Source: CAVORB01 sp963698495 (lineage in GTDB: Bacteria > Pseudomonadota > Gammaproteobacteria > Chromatiales > Chromatiaceae). From it: a stretch of DNA of 64,000 nt. The stretch covers positions 1 to 64,000 of the forward strand of contig CAVORB010000011.1 in assembly GCA_963698495.1 (NCBI GenBank). The letters are read 5' to 3'. How positions within the stretch are numbered: position 1 is the first letter of the stretch; every line of letters begins with the position of its first letter. Positions 1-7,577 of the stretch are shown one piece after another. The position numbers and the translations under genes were made by a program. Below the pieces are notes generated by a model, which was given only the letters and a program-made list of their open reading frames with translations, ran no database searches and was not told the origin of the DNA.

Positions 1-59
1 GACTGGGCCTCGCAGATGTCCGGTCCCGGCGTCACGCGCCGCGGGCTTCCATGAATTGA

Positions 60-390
60 TCAACAACGGCCCTTTTTCGCCTGTCCCGGAGGGCAGAAGT
101 AACCCGACGGCGCGCGATAGTAGGGGGCCGGCGGCGGGTAACGGTAAGCCGGGGGCGCCCGGTAATAGGAGTCTCCTGTCGTTCTCTGTCGCGATGGCCG
201 CTCCGGCAGCCGCTCCGACCGCTCCTCCCGCGATAGCGCCGGTTTGCCCGCCGACCTCGTTGCCGATGAAGGCACCGAGTCCGCCGCCCACGGCCCCGCC
301 GACGGCCGCATCCAAGCTTCCCGGGTCGGCTAGAACGGGTGAGGAAGAAAATACCAGCCCGAAGATCGCCATCGTCGTGGATCTTTTCAC
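60..390 (-). pseudogene. Glycine-zipper exported protein, frameshifted
   Basis: A GTG start at 390 follows a GGAG ribosome site and opens a frame with a hydrophobic leader ending around VLADPG, then a run of GAVGGGLGAFIG / GAIAGGAVGAAAG glycine-zipper repeats typical of small exported 2TM/OmpA-associated proteins. This frame then loses sense near position 200, while the frame one base over carries a Tyr/Pro-rich tail (YYRAPP, APYYRAP) ending GYFCPPGQAKKGRC, which is the usual tail of this kind of protein. The two halves fit one gene of about 110 residues interrupted by a 1-nt indel. Whether this is real decay or a base-calling error cannot be told here. Function unknown; such proteins normally sit in the envelope. 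Confidence 0.6.
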
Positions 391-704
391 CGCTCTTCTC
401 CGATTCGGAATCTGTGCCAGGACGAGAGCATTACACTGCACACCTTAACGTTCACTGAACGGCAGCGTACTTTTGGGTTGTGTCGGTACGATGGGCGACT
501 AATGAGCTGAACCTCATCCCCAACCTGTCTGGAAACTGCGGGCCAGTCAACTGGACCTCATTGCCAGTGTTCGTGTGATCTTACGACGCATCAATCGGGG
601 CACGCAAAGGAAAGACTCCGCGGGACTGCAAACTCCCCTCGATTCGCGGGGAGGGCCGCAGGCAGCGACCGGTCCCCGCTGGCGCTTCTTGCTTGCGAGG
701 TGAC
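391..704. other. Intergenic, nothing recognised
   Basis: The stretch holds the GGAG ribosome site of the preceding minus-strand gene and otherwise no convincing coding frame, RNA or repeat. Open frames that cross it have no family-like sequence. Confidence 0.5.
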
Positions 705-1037
705 CTATCGCATCGAACGGCCATCCGCGACCCTGTCCTTGTCCGCAACGTCGGCGCTCCGGTCTGAGGGACGCCACGCGAAGCCGTCCAAACTGTACGT
801 CAGGGCGACAGGCTCGCTGTTCACCGATGCCTGAACGCTCACCTCCTGGGCGGAATGGATGCTCCGACCCTCTACCGTCAGTATGGAGCCGGGGAAGCGT
901 CGCTCTAGCTCCCGGCAGACGATCTCCGAGGAAGGACCGATGTCGCCGATTTCCGGCGCATCGATCAGGCAGCCGGCATTGGCGTCGCACGCGAACAGGA
1001 CGGTGCTGAGAACCAAAGTGTGCTTGATCATGCTCAT
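705..1037 (-). CDS. Small periplasmic protein of unknown function
   Basis: 110 residues. An ATG preceded by GTGAGG opens a clear signal peptide (hydrophobic core LVLSTVLFAC, cleavage likely after DANA), followed by a compact soluble domain with two cysteines (C23 and C41) that could form a disulfide. I do not recognise the family. The gene stands alone between the frameshifted glycine-zipper gene and the divergent CadC-like regulator. The signal peptide and a good ribosome site make it more credible than the overlapping frame at 547-990, which lacks both. Confidence 0.6.
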   Translation of the reverse strand: MSMIKHTLVLSTVLFACDANAGCLIDAPEIGDIGPSSEIVCRELERRFPGSILTVEGRSIHSAQEVSVQASVNSEPVALTYSLDGFAWRPSDRSADVADKDRVADGRSMR

Positions 1038-1258
1038 AGCCTCACGGTTGTCGTTGGAAGAACCGCGCAGCTCCAGTCGGTGGTTGGTTTTGACGTTCTC
1101 GAGAACCGCGGCGGTGTGCCTAAAGAAATAGGCCCGTACCGAGCATTAGTCCCGACGCAAGTAGGCCGAAAACCAGACCGTCGTGTTTTCGTCGTACCGT
1201 TTCTGTTTCGGCGTTTACACTTGCGTTCAGACAACGCGGCGCCAAGGCTTCCAGGACC

Positions 1259-2983
1259 ATGACTCAAGACCAAGACAACCACATCAACGCCGAACCGGCG
1301 GCCGCCCGGAGCTTGCGGGTAGGTGTCTGGGAGATCGAGCCTGATAACGGCCAGCTCATCGGTGGAGGGGAGATTGTTCGGTTAGAGCCCAAGGCAATGG
1401 ACGTCCTTGTATACCTCGCGTCTCGGGCTCCGGAGGTTGTATCGCGAGAGGAGCTGGAGAGCCATGTGTGGCGTGGCGCGATCGTCGGTTACGATGCGGT
1501 GACCAATACCATCATAAAGCTGCGCAAGGCGTTGGGTGACAGCGCCCGGGAGCCTCACTACATCGCGACCGTCCCGAAGCGTGGATACCGGTTAGTGGCG
1601 CCGGTGGCTTATGGCGAGGCGGGTTCCCCCGATTCAGTGCCGGTGGGACGGTCCTCGCGACCGCAGTCCGGGGGCAGACCGTCCTCTCTGCGTTGGGCCG
1701 CGCTGTCGCTAGGGATTCTGCTGGCGATCGTGGTCGTCGCCGCGCTCGTCCTTCACGCTGCCCGAGATATCGAGGAACCGACTGTCGTCGAGGCGACCAA
1801 ACCGCATTCCATCATCGTTCTGCCGTTCGAGAATCTCACGGAGGACTCCCAGCAGGAGGTCTTCGCCGATGGCATTACCGAGGACATCATCACTGACCTC
1901 TCCCGCCTGTCGGGCTTGCAGGCCATCGCTGGTAATACATCATTTACCTACAAGGGCAGGCGCGTCCAATCGCAGGAGCTCAGGGCGGACCTCCAAGTGG
2001 ATTTCGTTCTGGACGGAAGTATCCGACGGCAAGGCGACCTGGTGAGGATCAACGCACAGCTCGTAGACGCCAGGACCGGACTGCAGAAATGGGCGGCGCG
2101 TTACGATCGGCCGATCAGCGAAGTGTTCCAGGTTCAGGACGAAGTGACCAACAGTATCGTGGAGGCGCTCGCGCTCAGCATCTCGGAACGGGAGAAACAG
2201 CGCCTGTCTCAACGAAGCACCGGAAATCTGAAGGCCTACGACGCCTTTTTGGAGGGGCAACGGTTATCCAAGCTCGGTACGGCAGAATCCAACCAGCAGG
2301 CTCAGCGTGCCTACCTGCGGGCGATCGAGCTCGATCCCGGTTATGGTCGTGCCTACGGCGCCTTGGCATTCACGATGGCGGTCGCCTTCCGCCGCGGTTG
2401 GACCAATACGCCCGTCGAGACCCTCGCCCGGGCGCTGGAACTGGCAAAGAAGGGCGTCGCGCTTGACGATTCGATCCCCCAGACGCACTGGGCGCTCGGC
2501 TACGTGTATCTGATGCGCAAGGAGCTAGAGAGTGCCGAGGCAGCTGCGACGCGATCGATTGCGGTCGCACCGAACTACGCGGACGGTTACGGGTTGCTCG
2601 CTCTCATTCACAATAATCTCGGACACCCCCAGAAGGCGATTGAGCTGATAAACAGGGGTATGGAACTGAACCCGTATTACACCTGGGACTATCCCTACAA
2701 TCTCGGCCGTGCCTACTACACCTTGGGTCGCTACGAGGATGCAATATCGGCGCTGGAGAAGGCCCGGGAGCGCAACGAAAATGCCGCTCCCATCAAGCTG
2801 TACCTTATCGCCAGCTACGTGAGATCGGGCCGTGTGGGAGATGCCGAGTGGCAGGCGGAAGAGCTTCAGATGGTCAATCCCTCAGAGACAATATCGCATA
2901 CGGAGAAATCAATTCCGATTTCCGATCCGGAGCTCAAGAAGGCCTTCTTGGACGATCTTCGAGCGGCCGGGTTGCCCGAGTAG
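1259..2983 (+). CDS. CadC-like membrane transcriptional regulator with TolB-like and TPR domains
   Basis: 574 residues. Residues ~20-117 are an OmpR/PhoB-type winged helix (motifs ALGDSAREPHYI and VPKRGYRL are typical of the CadC/ToxR subgroup). A single transmembrane helix follows at ~142-167. The periplasmic half starts with a TolB/adenylate-cyclase-associated domain (PFENLTEDS, FADGITEDIITDLSRL, DFVLDGSIRR; ~185-300) and ends in several TPR repeats (~320-560). Members bind DNA from the membrane and sense an envelope or metabolic signal directly without phosphorylation. Target genes are unknown; the divergent small periplasmic gene upstream is one candidate. The family is common in gammaproteobacteria and the length is normal. 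Confidence 0.85.
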   Translation: MTQDQDNHINAEPAAARSLRVGVWEIEPDNGQLIGGGEIVRLEPKAMDVLVYLASRAPEVVSREELESHVWRGAIVGYDAVTNTIIKLRKALGDSAREPHYIATVPKRGYRLVAPVAYGEAGSPDSVPVGRSSRPQSGGRPSSLRWAALSLGILLAIVVVAALVLHAARDIEEPTVVEATKPHSIIVLPFENLTEDSQQEVFADGITEDIITDLSRLSGLQAIAGNTSFTYKGRRVQSQELRADLQVDFVLDGSIRRQGDLVRINAQLVDARTGLQKWAARYDRPISEVFQVQDEVTNSIVEALALSISEREKQRLSQRSTGNLKAYDAFLEGQRLSKLGTAESNQQAQRAYLRAIELDPGYGRAYGALAFTMAVAFRRGWTNTPVETLARALELAKKGVALDDSIPQTHWALGYVYLMRKELESAEAAATRSIAVAPNYADGYGLLALIHNNLGHPQKAIELINRGMELNPYYTWDYPYNLGRAYYTLGRYEDAISALEKARERNENAAPIKLYLIASYVRSGRVGDAEWQAEELQMVNPSETISHTEKSIPISDPELKKAFLDDLRAAGLPE

Positions 2984-3057
2984 CACAGCGTGCGGATAGG
3001 ACGCGTTCCGCTCCGGGAGTCGGTGGAATGCGGGTCGGAGGGGGTGTTTTCCCGCCG

Positions 3058-3885
3058 CTAAAGGATCGCGCCGCGCTCGTCTAGCGCGTAGCGCATCAAG
3101 TTACTGGTCAGGAATTGGAAGGCGTCCTCGACCGAGTCCGTGCGGTGGAAGATGGCGGTGTCGGCACTGTCGATCATGCCGTTACGCACCAGCGCGTCGA
3201 AGTCGATGACCTGATCCCAATACTCGCTGCCGAACAGGACCACGGGCAGGTGCTTTCGGATCTTGTGCGTCTGCAGCAGGGTGAGGATCTCGAACAGCTC
3301 GTCCAGCGTCCCGAATCCGCCCGGGAAGACGATCACCGCCTTGGCCAGATAGGCGAACCAGAACTTGCGCATGAAGAAGTAGTGGAAGTGAATCGCCAGC
3401 TCGCGCGTGACGTAGCGGTTGTCGAACTCCTCCACCGGAATGGATATGCCTAGACCGACGTTGACGCCGCGGGCCTCCGATGCCCCGCGGTTCGCTGCTT
3501 CCATGATCCCGGGTCCACCGCCCGTGCAGACGACGAAGCGCCGCTCCTCGTCCTCGAGCCGCTTCGACCACTCGGTCAAGCGCGCCGCCAGCTCGCGCGC
3601 GGACTCGTAGTACGGGGCAAGCTCCAGACGGCTCCGCGCCCGCTCGACGTCACCCTCGCCGCGCTCGGCGGCGGCGAGCTCCCGCTCGGCCTGTTCCCGC
3701 GAGACGATGCGAGCGCTCCCCATGAAGACGATGGTGTCGTCGATCCGGTAGTGATCGAACCGGTTCTTCGGCTCGAGGTACTCGGAGAGAATGCGCAGCG
3801 CCCGGGCGCTCGAGCTCTTCAGGAACCGCTCGTTGAGGTAAGCGTGCGAGGTCCTTTGCCGTTGTTCGCCGTCGTTGTTCTCCAA
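3058..3885 (-). CDS. LOG-family protein (TIGR00730-like nucleotide phosphoribohydrolase)
   Basis: 275 residues with the Rossmann-like LOG core: VFMGSARI near residue 53, TGGGPGIMEAANRGA (~120) and the signature PGGFGTLDELFE (~190) that supplies the catalytic Arg/Glu environment. Related enzymes cleave nucleoside 5'-monophosphates (cytokinin ribosides in plants, AMP in bacteria) to base and ribose 5-phosphate. This is the long form, with an extra N-terminal helical segment of about 45 residues, usually annotated only as 'LOG family'. It lies downstream of the small heat-shock genes but is separated from them by a hairpin and about 230 bases, so co-transcription is doubtful. The true substrate is not deducible. 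Confidence 0.88.
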   Translation of the reverse strand: MENNDGEQRQRTSHAYLNERFLKSSSARALRILSEYLEPKNRFDHYRIDDTIVFMGSARIVSREQAERELAAAERGEGDVERARSRLELAPYYESARELAARLTEWSKRLEDEERRFVVCTGGGPGIMEAANRGASEARGVNVGLGISIPVEEFDNRYVTRELAIHFHYFFMRKFWFAYLAKAVIVFPGGFGTLDELFEILTLLQTHKIRKHLPVVLFGSEYWDQVIDFDALVRNGMIDSADTAIFHRTDSVEDAFQFLTSNLMRYALDERGAIL

Positions 3886-4065
3886 TATCTGCTCCTGCTC
3901 GATCGATGACCCAGTACGCTACCGCCAGCGCGTTACCATAATGCGTTCGCGCACACATCGGTAGCGGTTTGGCCTGGGCCATTCCGTGACCAGCGCTGCC
4001 GTCGCCTGGGAGGCCTTTGCCCCTTGCACGGCCGGATATCGATCCCGACGCGTAGAATGACAAGC

Positions 4066-4093
4066 GGATCCGGCGCGGGAAGGCGCCGGATCC
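4066..4093 (-). terminator. Strong hairpin after the hsp20 pair
   Basis: An 11-bp perfect inverted repeat (GGATCCGGCGC / GCGCCGGATCC) with a 6-nt loop lies just past the stop of the second hsp20 gene. The trailing U-tract is poor (GCTTGTCATTC on the minus strand), so it may be an imperfect intrinsic terminator or an RNA-stabilising 3' hairpin. Confidence 0.55.
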
Positions 4094-4118
4094 GTCTGCG
4101 GAGGACCGTCTCCCGGTG

Positions 4119-4514
4119 TCAGTCGGTACGAACCTCGATCTTGCGCGGGCGCACCTCGGCTCGTTTCGGGATCCGTAGCCTGAGCACGCCGTCCTTCAGG
4201 CTGGCGTCCACGTTCTCGCTGTCGAGCTCACGGCTAAGCGCGAAGCTGCGGCTGAAATGGGTGGCGCGCACGTCCGCGTGCAGGGCCTCCATTCCCTCCG
4301 GCATGGCGAAACGGATCTCGCCTTCGATGAGCAGTGAGTCCTTGTCGACCTGGATCTGCAGGCGCTCCCTGCACACGCCAGGCATGTCGGCCTCCACCGT
4401 GATGCCCGCAGCGTCCTCAAAGATATTCACCGGGGGCCTCAGAGCGTAAGCGCCTTCGCGGCTTGCTTGCGCCTGACTGGACTCGCGGGTGGTCACGTCT
4501 GTCTTCTCGTTCAT
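4119..4514 (-). CDS. Hsp20/alpha-crystallin small heat-shock protein (second copy)
   Basis: 131 residues from the ATG at 4514, which has a GGGAGG site about 10 nt upstream; a longer TTG reading at 4532 would overlap that site. The alpha-crystallin domain (ACD) runs from PPVNIFEDAAGITVEADMPG to the C-terminal strands, with the conserved SRSFALSRELD segment and the signature DGVLRLRIPK. It ends with a short tail that keeps an IEV motif able to bind neighbouring dimers. It starts about 20 bases after the first hsp20 gene, so the two form an operon. Small heat-shock proteins hold unfolding proteins soluble until DnaK/ClpB refold them. Confidence 0.9.
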   Translation of the reverse strand: MNEKTDVTTRESSQAQASREGAYALRPPVNIFEDAAGITVEADMPGVCRERLQIQVDKDSLLIEGEIRFAMPEGMEALHADVRATHFSRSFALSRELDSENVDASLKDGVLRLRIPKRAEVRPRKIEVRTD

Positions 4515-4532
4515 CGCTCGCGTTCCTCCCAA

Positions 4533-4976
4533 TTACTTGACTTCAATCTGGCGCGGCCGGGCGACCTCCCGCCGCTGAATGGCGATGTGCAGGATCCCGT
4601 CCTCGTAGCGCGCGTCCACCTTGTCCGGGTCCACGTCCTCGGGTAGGGAGATGACCCGCTTGAAAGCGCCGCTGAAACGCTCCTGGCGGTAATACTCCGC
4701 GTTCTCAGGCGTCTGCGCTTTCCGCTCGCCAGCTACGGTGAGCAGGTTCTGCTGCAATGAGATGTCGAGCGCCTTCGGGTCCAGGCCGGCGGCGAACAGG
4801 TAGACGTCGACGCGCTCGGATGTGGCGCCGACGTTGATCGGCGGATAGGTGCCGCGCGCGACCGACCGGATGCCGGCCGGCCATCCGCGCGGCGTGAACA
4901 TCTCCTCCATCTCCTGCTGCATGCGCCGCAGGTCGTCGAACAGGCTGCCTTCAAAGTTGGTCAAGCTGCCGAACAT
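4533..4976 (-). CDS. Hsp20/alpha-crystallin small heat-shock protein (first copy)
   Basis: 147 residues, opened by an ATG with a GAGGAGGT ribosome site. The N-terminal arm (LRRMQQEMEEMF) is followed by an alpha-crystallin domain: PPINVGATSERVDVYLFAAG, the SGAFKRVISLPEDVD loop and the DGILHIAIQRRE signature, ending in IEVK. It is the promoter-proximal gene of the two-gene hsp20 operon and is read from the promoter and CIRCE operator about 160 bases upstream. The two copies are clearly different in sequence, so they may form mixed oligomers as IbpA/IbpB do; that is inference. Confidence 0.92.
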   Translation of the reverse strand: MFGSLTNFEGSLFDDLRRMQQEMEEMFTPRGWPAGIRSVARGTYPPINVGATSERVDVYLFAAGLDPKALDISLQQNLLTVAGERKAQTPENAEYYRQERFSGAFKRVISLPEDVDPDKVDARYEDGILHIAIQRREVARPRQIEVK

Positions 4977-5134
4977 CTGAATACCTCCTCAACGTCGATC
5001 GATCGGACGGGCCTCGGCCCGCTGCAATTGCCTCGATGTGACTCTGACCGCGCCGGTGACCTGAATCGACCGTCATCGCTGGGTACGCGAGACCGGGCGA
5101 TCTCGATGGGTTTACCCGCCGGCGGCGATGGTTC

Positions 5135-5161
5135 TTGGCACTCTCACGATTCGAGTGCTAA
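5135..5161 (-). promoter_or_regulatory. CIRCE operator (HrcA-binding site)
   Basis: TTGGCACTC - 9 nt - GAGTGCTAA matches the CIRCE consensus TTAGCACTC-N9-GAGTGCTAA at 17 of 18 arm positions. It sits immediately downstream of a predicted -10 box and about 160 bases upstream of the first hsp20 start, the position expected for HrcA repression at the transcription start. hrcA itself is not in this window. Confidence 0.88.
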
Positions 5162-5165
5162 TAAA

Positions 5166-5194
5166 AATCTAGTTTTTCTCGGGCCGGACTTCAA
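5166..5194 (-). promoter_or_regulatory. Predicted sigma-70-type promoter of the hsp20 operon
   Basis: On the minus strand TTGAAG (5189-5194) and TAGATT (5166-5171) are 17 bases apart, each matching four of six consensus bases. The -35 region is preceded by CCC (CCCTTGAA), also reminiscent of the RpoH -35 box. The CIRCE arm begins a few bases after the -10 box. Confidence 0.6.
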
Positions 5195-5483
5195 GGGGTT
5201 CGCCAGCGTCGAAGAGGGCTCGCATGGTCTGGCGCGAGGTCTTGGCGGGGACTGTCCGGGATGGGGATACAGGTTGGTCTGCGGTATGCGCGTCGGCCGT
5301 GACTTGGGGCCGATTCGGAGCCTGCCCGCGAGGGGCCCTATGCCCGGGTGTTGCCGGAAGCGGGCCTGGGCGGGAAAGGTTTGGCGGCTTGTCGTGGGCC
5401 GACGGGGCCATGGTCCCGCGGCGATTCAACACGCGGCTTGCGCGACGGCGCATGCTCTCCGGACAGCCGGGGGCGGGGGGAAC

Positions 5484-5556
5484 AAAAAAGCGCCGGCCGA
5501 CTCGTCGAGGTCCGTTCGGCTCCGATGCGGAGACCTCGTTTCGGGTTGGCCGGCGC
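5484..5556 (-). terminator. Large intrinsic terminator of the hydrogenase operon
   Basis: GCGCCGGCC (5490-5498) pairs with GGCCGGCGC (5548-5556), and an inner GAGGTC/GACCTC pairing extends the structure. On the minus strand the stem is followed by TTTTTT, giving a classical intrinsic terminator about 55 bases past the stop of the cytochrome gene. The same arrangement also insulates the hsp20 promoter that follows. Confidence 0.75.
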
Positions 5557-5612
5557 CTGGTTATGGGCGCCGCAATGGTTTCCGTCCGCTGTCCGTGCGG
5601 CCGGCGCCCGGC

Positions 5613-7460
5613 TCAGTCGTCGTCCTCTTCGTCATCGTCATCGTCGTCCCAGAGGTGCTCGCTCTTGTGGCAGTCCAGGCACCCGACGTACTCACCCGCG
5701 GCGTAGCGCTTGTATTCGGATCCGTCCGGTTGCTTGATCTTGGACTTCCAGACCCTCGCCTCGAAGGTCGCGGAAGCCGAGGTGCCGCGGAGATTCGACC
5801 CATGGCAGTCCCGGCAGAAATCGGGACGGCGCTTCCAGTCGTTCTTGTGTGCCTCCTTCGCGTAGTTCTGGCTGATCGGATGGGCGTCGAAGGTATCCTC
5901 GGGCTCCTCTTCGACCGTGACGACGCGTGTCGCAGGCGATGCGCAGCCCAAGCCGAGACGGTCGGTCGCGCTGAAGGAAACGGTGAATACGCCGGCGGTA
6001 TTGAACCGGACAGTGCCCGGTTCCTCCTGCGCCGAGGCTGCGGCCGCGCCGCTGAAGTCCCACGCGAAGGACAGGGGCAGATCGCCGTCGGGGTCCATTG
6101 CACTGCCGGCAAAGGATACGGACTCCCCAATCTTGATGACCTGATTGCCGGCCGGGGTATCGATGCCGCATGTCGGGGGCCGGTTGGCGGCGTTGGCGAC
6201 CTCGAAGTTGGCGCTCACGGTGTGCGTCTGGCCGCTGTCGGTATCGATCTCGGCGAGAACGGAATGCCACCCGTTCATCAGGTTCCTCGTCTGCAGTGGG
6301 TTGGCCGCGGAGGAAGACCCGCCGGCGAGGTCCCAGGGCGCGTAGTTTTCGGTCTGGCTCAGTTGACCGTCCAGGTAATATCGCACCTGGTTGATTCCGG
6401 GCTCGGACGGCACGAACACATAGATGTCTCCCGCGACAGGCGCCCCTTCCAGGGGTTGGGCCGGCTCGCGGCCGGGATCCGTGGCCACCTGGAGTTGGAA
6501 GACGCTGGCGGGCAGCAGCGCGCCGATGCAGTCGGTCCCGTCGCATTCCGCGTCGGCATCGTCGACCTGGAAGTCGCAGTCGTTGTCGATCCCGTCCCCG
6601 CACACCTCGTTCGCCCCGGGGTTGACCGTCGGGTCTGCGTCGTCGCAATCCGCGGGGCCGCATACGCCCCCGTCCGGGCTGTACTTGTCGCCGTCCGCGT
6701 CGAAGCATCCTTCACATCCCACGGCAAGCGGGTCCGCCACGTCGATGCGGCCGTCGCAGTTGTTGTCGATACCATCGCTGCACAACTCGATGGCGTTCGG
6801 GTTGACGGCAGCGTCGTGATCGTCGCAGTCCAGCGGTCCGCAGCTGACGTCGCCAACGGAGAATCCGTCACCGTCGACGTCGGCACAGCTTGCGCCGCCA
6901 GTGACGGTAACGAACCGGGTTTCGGGCGTTGGGTCATCGAGCAGACCATCGGACACGTAGAGGGTCGCGCTGTAGGTTCCCGGGTTGGCGAAGGCCACGA
7001 AGTGAGGGCCGGCGCCGGCTCTGGTGGAGGACCCGATCGTCCATTGGAACTCGAGTGCATCGCCGTCCGGATCGCTGCCGGAGCCCTCGAATCGCACCGT
7101 GCTGCCAGCGGTGATTTCGACATCGCGGTTGGGCTGCACGATGGTCCCGGTGGGAGCCCGGTTTGGCGGCGCACCGTTGCAGAACAGGTAGTAGTCCCGG
7201 CTTCGCCACCAGGTCCAGGTGCCCGGCTGGGAGCCGTCGCCACGGGTGTTCTGATGGCAGAGCAGACAACCTCCATCGTTGCCGCCTGAGTTCCGGTCGC
7301 CGCCCAAGTCGGCGAAGGGCAGGGAGCCGTCATAGCCCCAGCAGAAATCGTCCACCGTTTCGCCGTACCCTCGCTTGGCGAAGGCCTGCTGCGGGCCAGT
7401 GACGATGGCGAGCAGGGCAACCAACATCACCGCCCTGGTTCCGGTCAGTTGTTTAGACAT
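5613..7460 (-). CDS. Secreted three-heme c-type cytochrome with PKD and MopI metal-binding domains
   Basis: 615 residues with a signal peptide (cleavage after QQAFA). Heme-binding CXXCH motifs are CLLCH near residue 80 and CRDCH and CLDCH in the last 80 residues. Between them lie a PKD domain (~100-190, SDPDGDALEFQW), two putative metal-binding MopI repeats (DVDGDGFS..., CDDHDAAVNPNA, CSDGIDNNCDG; then DADGDKYS, CDDADPTVNPGA, CGDGIDNDCD), an Ig-like stretch and a second PKD domain (~430-515). The tail is almost pure Asp/Glu. It is the last gene of the hydrogenase operon, about 117 bases after the large subunit and before a strong terminator. Inference: it is a periplasmic or surface electron acceptor linked to the hydrogenase. 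The domain mix is unusual, so the role is not certain. Confidence 0.78.
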   Translation of the reverse strand: MSKQLTGTRAVMLVALLAIVTGPQQAFAKRGYGETVDDFCWGYDGSLPFADLGGDRNSGGNDGGCLLCHQNTRGDGSQPGTWTWWRSRDYYLFCNGAPPNRAPTGTIVQPNRDVEITAGSTVRFEGSGSDPDGDALEFQWTIGSSTRAGAGPHFVAFANPGTYSATLYVSDGLLDDPTPETRFVTVTGGASCADVDGDGFSVGDVSCGPLDCDDHDAAVNPNAIELCSDGIDNNCDGRIDVADPLAVGCEGCFDADGDKYSPDGGVCGPADCDDADPTVNPGANEVCGDGIDNDCDFQVDDADAECDGTDCIGALLPASVFQLQVATDPGREPAQPLEGAPVAGDIYVFVPSEPGINQVRYYLDGQLSQTENYAPWDLAGGSSSAANPLQTRNLMNGWHSVLAEIDTDSGQTHTVSANFEVANAANRPPTCGIDTPAGNQVIKIGESVSFAGSAMDPDGDLPLSFAWDFSGAAAASAQEEPGTVRFNTAGVFTVSFSATDRLGLGCASPATRVVTVEEEPEDTFDAHPISQNYAKEAHKNDWKRRPDFCRDCHGSNLRGTSASATFEARVWKSKIKQPDGSEYKRYAAGEYVGCLDCHKSEHLWDDDDDDEEDDD

Positions 7461-7577
7461 CTCAGTCCTCGCTGATTGGTCGTTTTTCGATGGGACACAT
7501 GGTCTGTGGCTGCCCTCGCTCGACCGCCGCGGCGCATGTTGGGCGCAGCGGCTCCGGCGCGAACGGCCGCGGCGTCC

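Larger units (their letters stand above)
4977..5483. other. Leader and promoter region of the hsp20 operon
   Basis: Apart from the CIRCE element and its promoter no gene is supported here. Long plus-strand frames through this region run antisense to the neighbouring cytochrome gene and have no family-like sequence. Confidence 0.5.

Noticed and set aside
5028..7289. 753-codon plus-strand frame
   Set aside because: It runs antisense to the cytochrome gene, has no motifs, and crosses the CIRCE operator and terminator; it is a GC-driven shadow.
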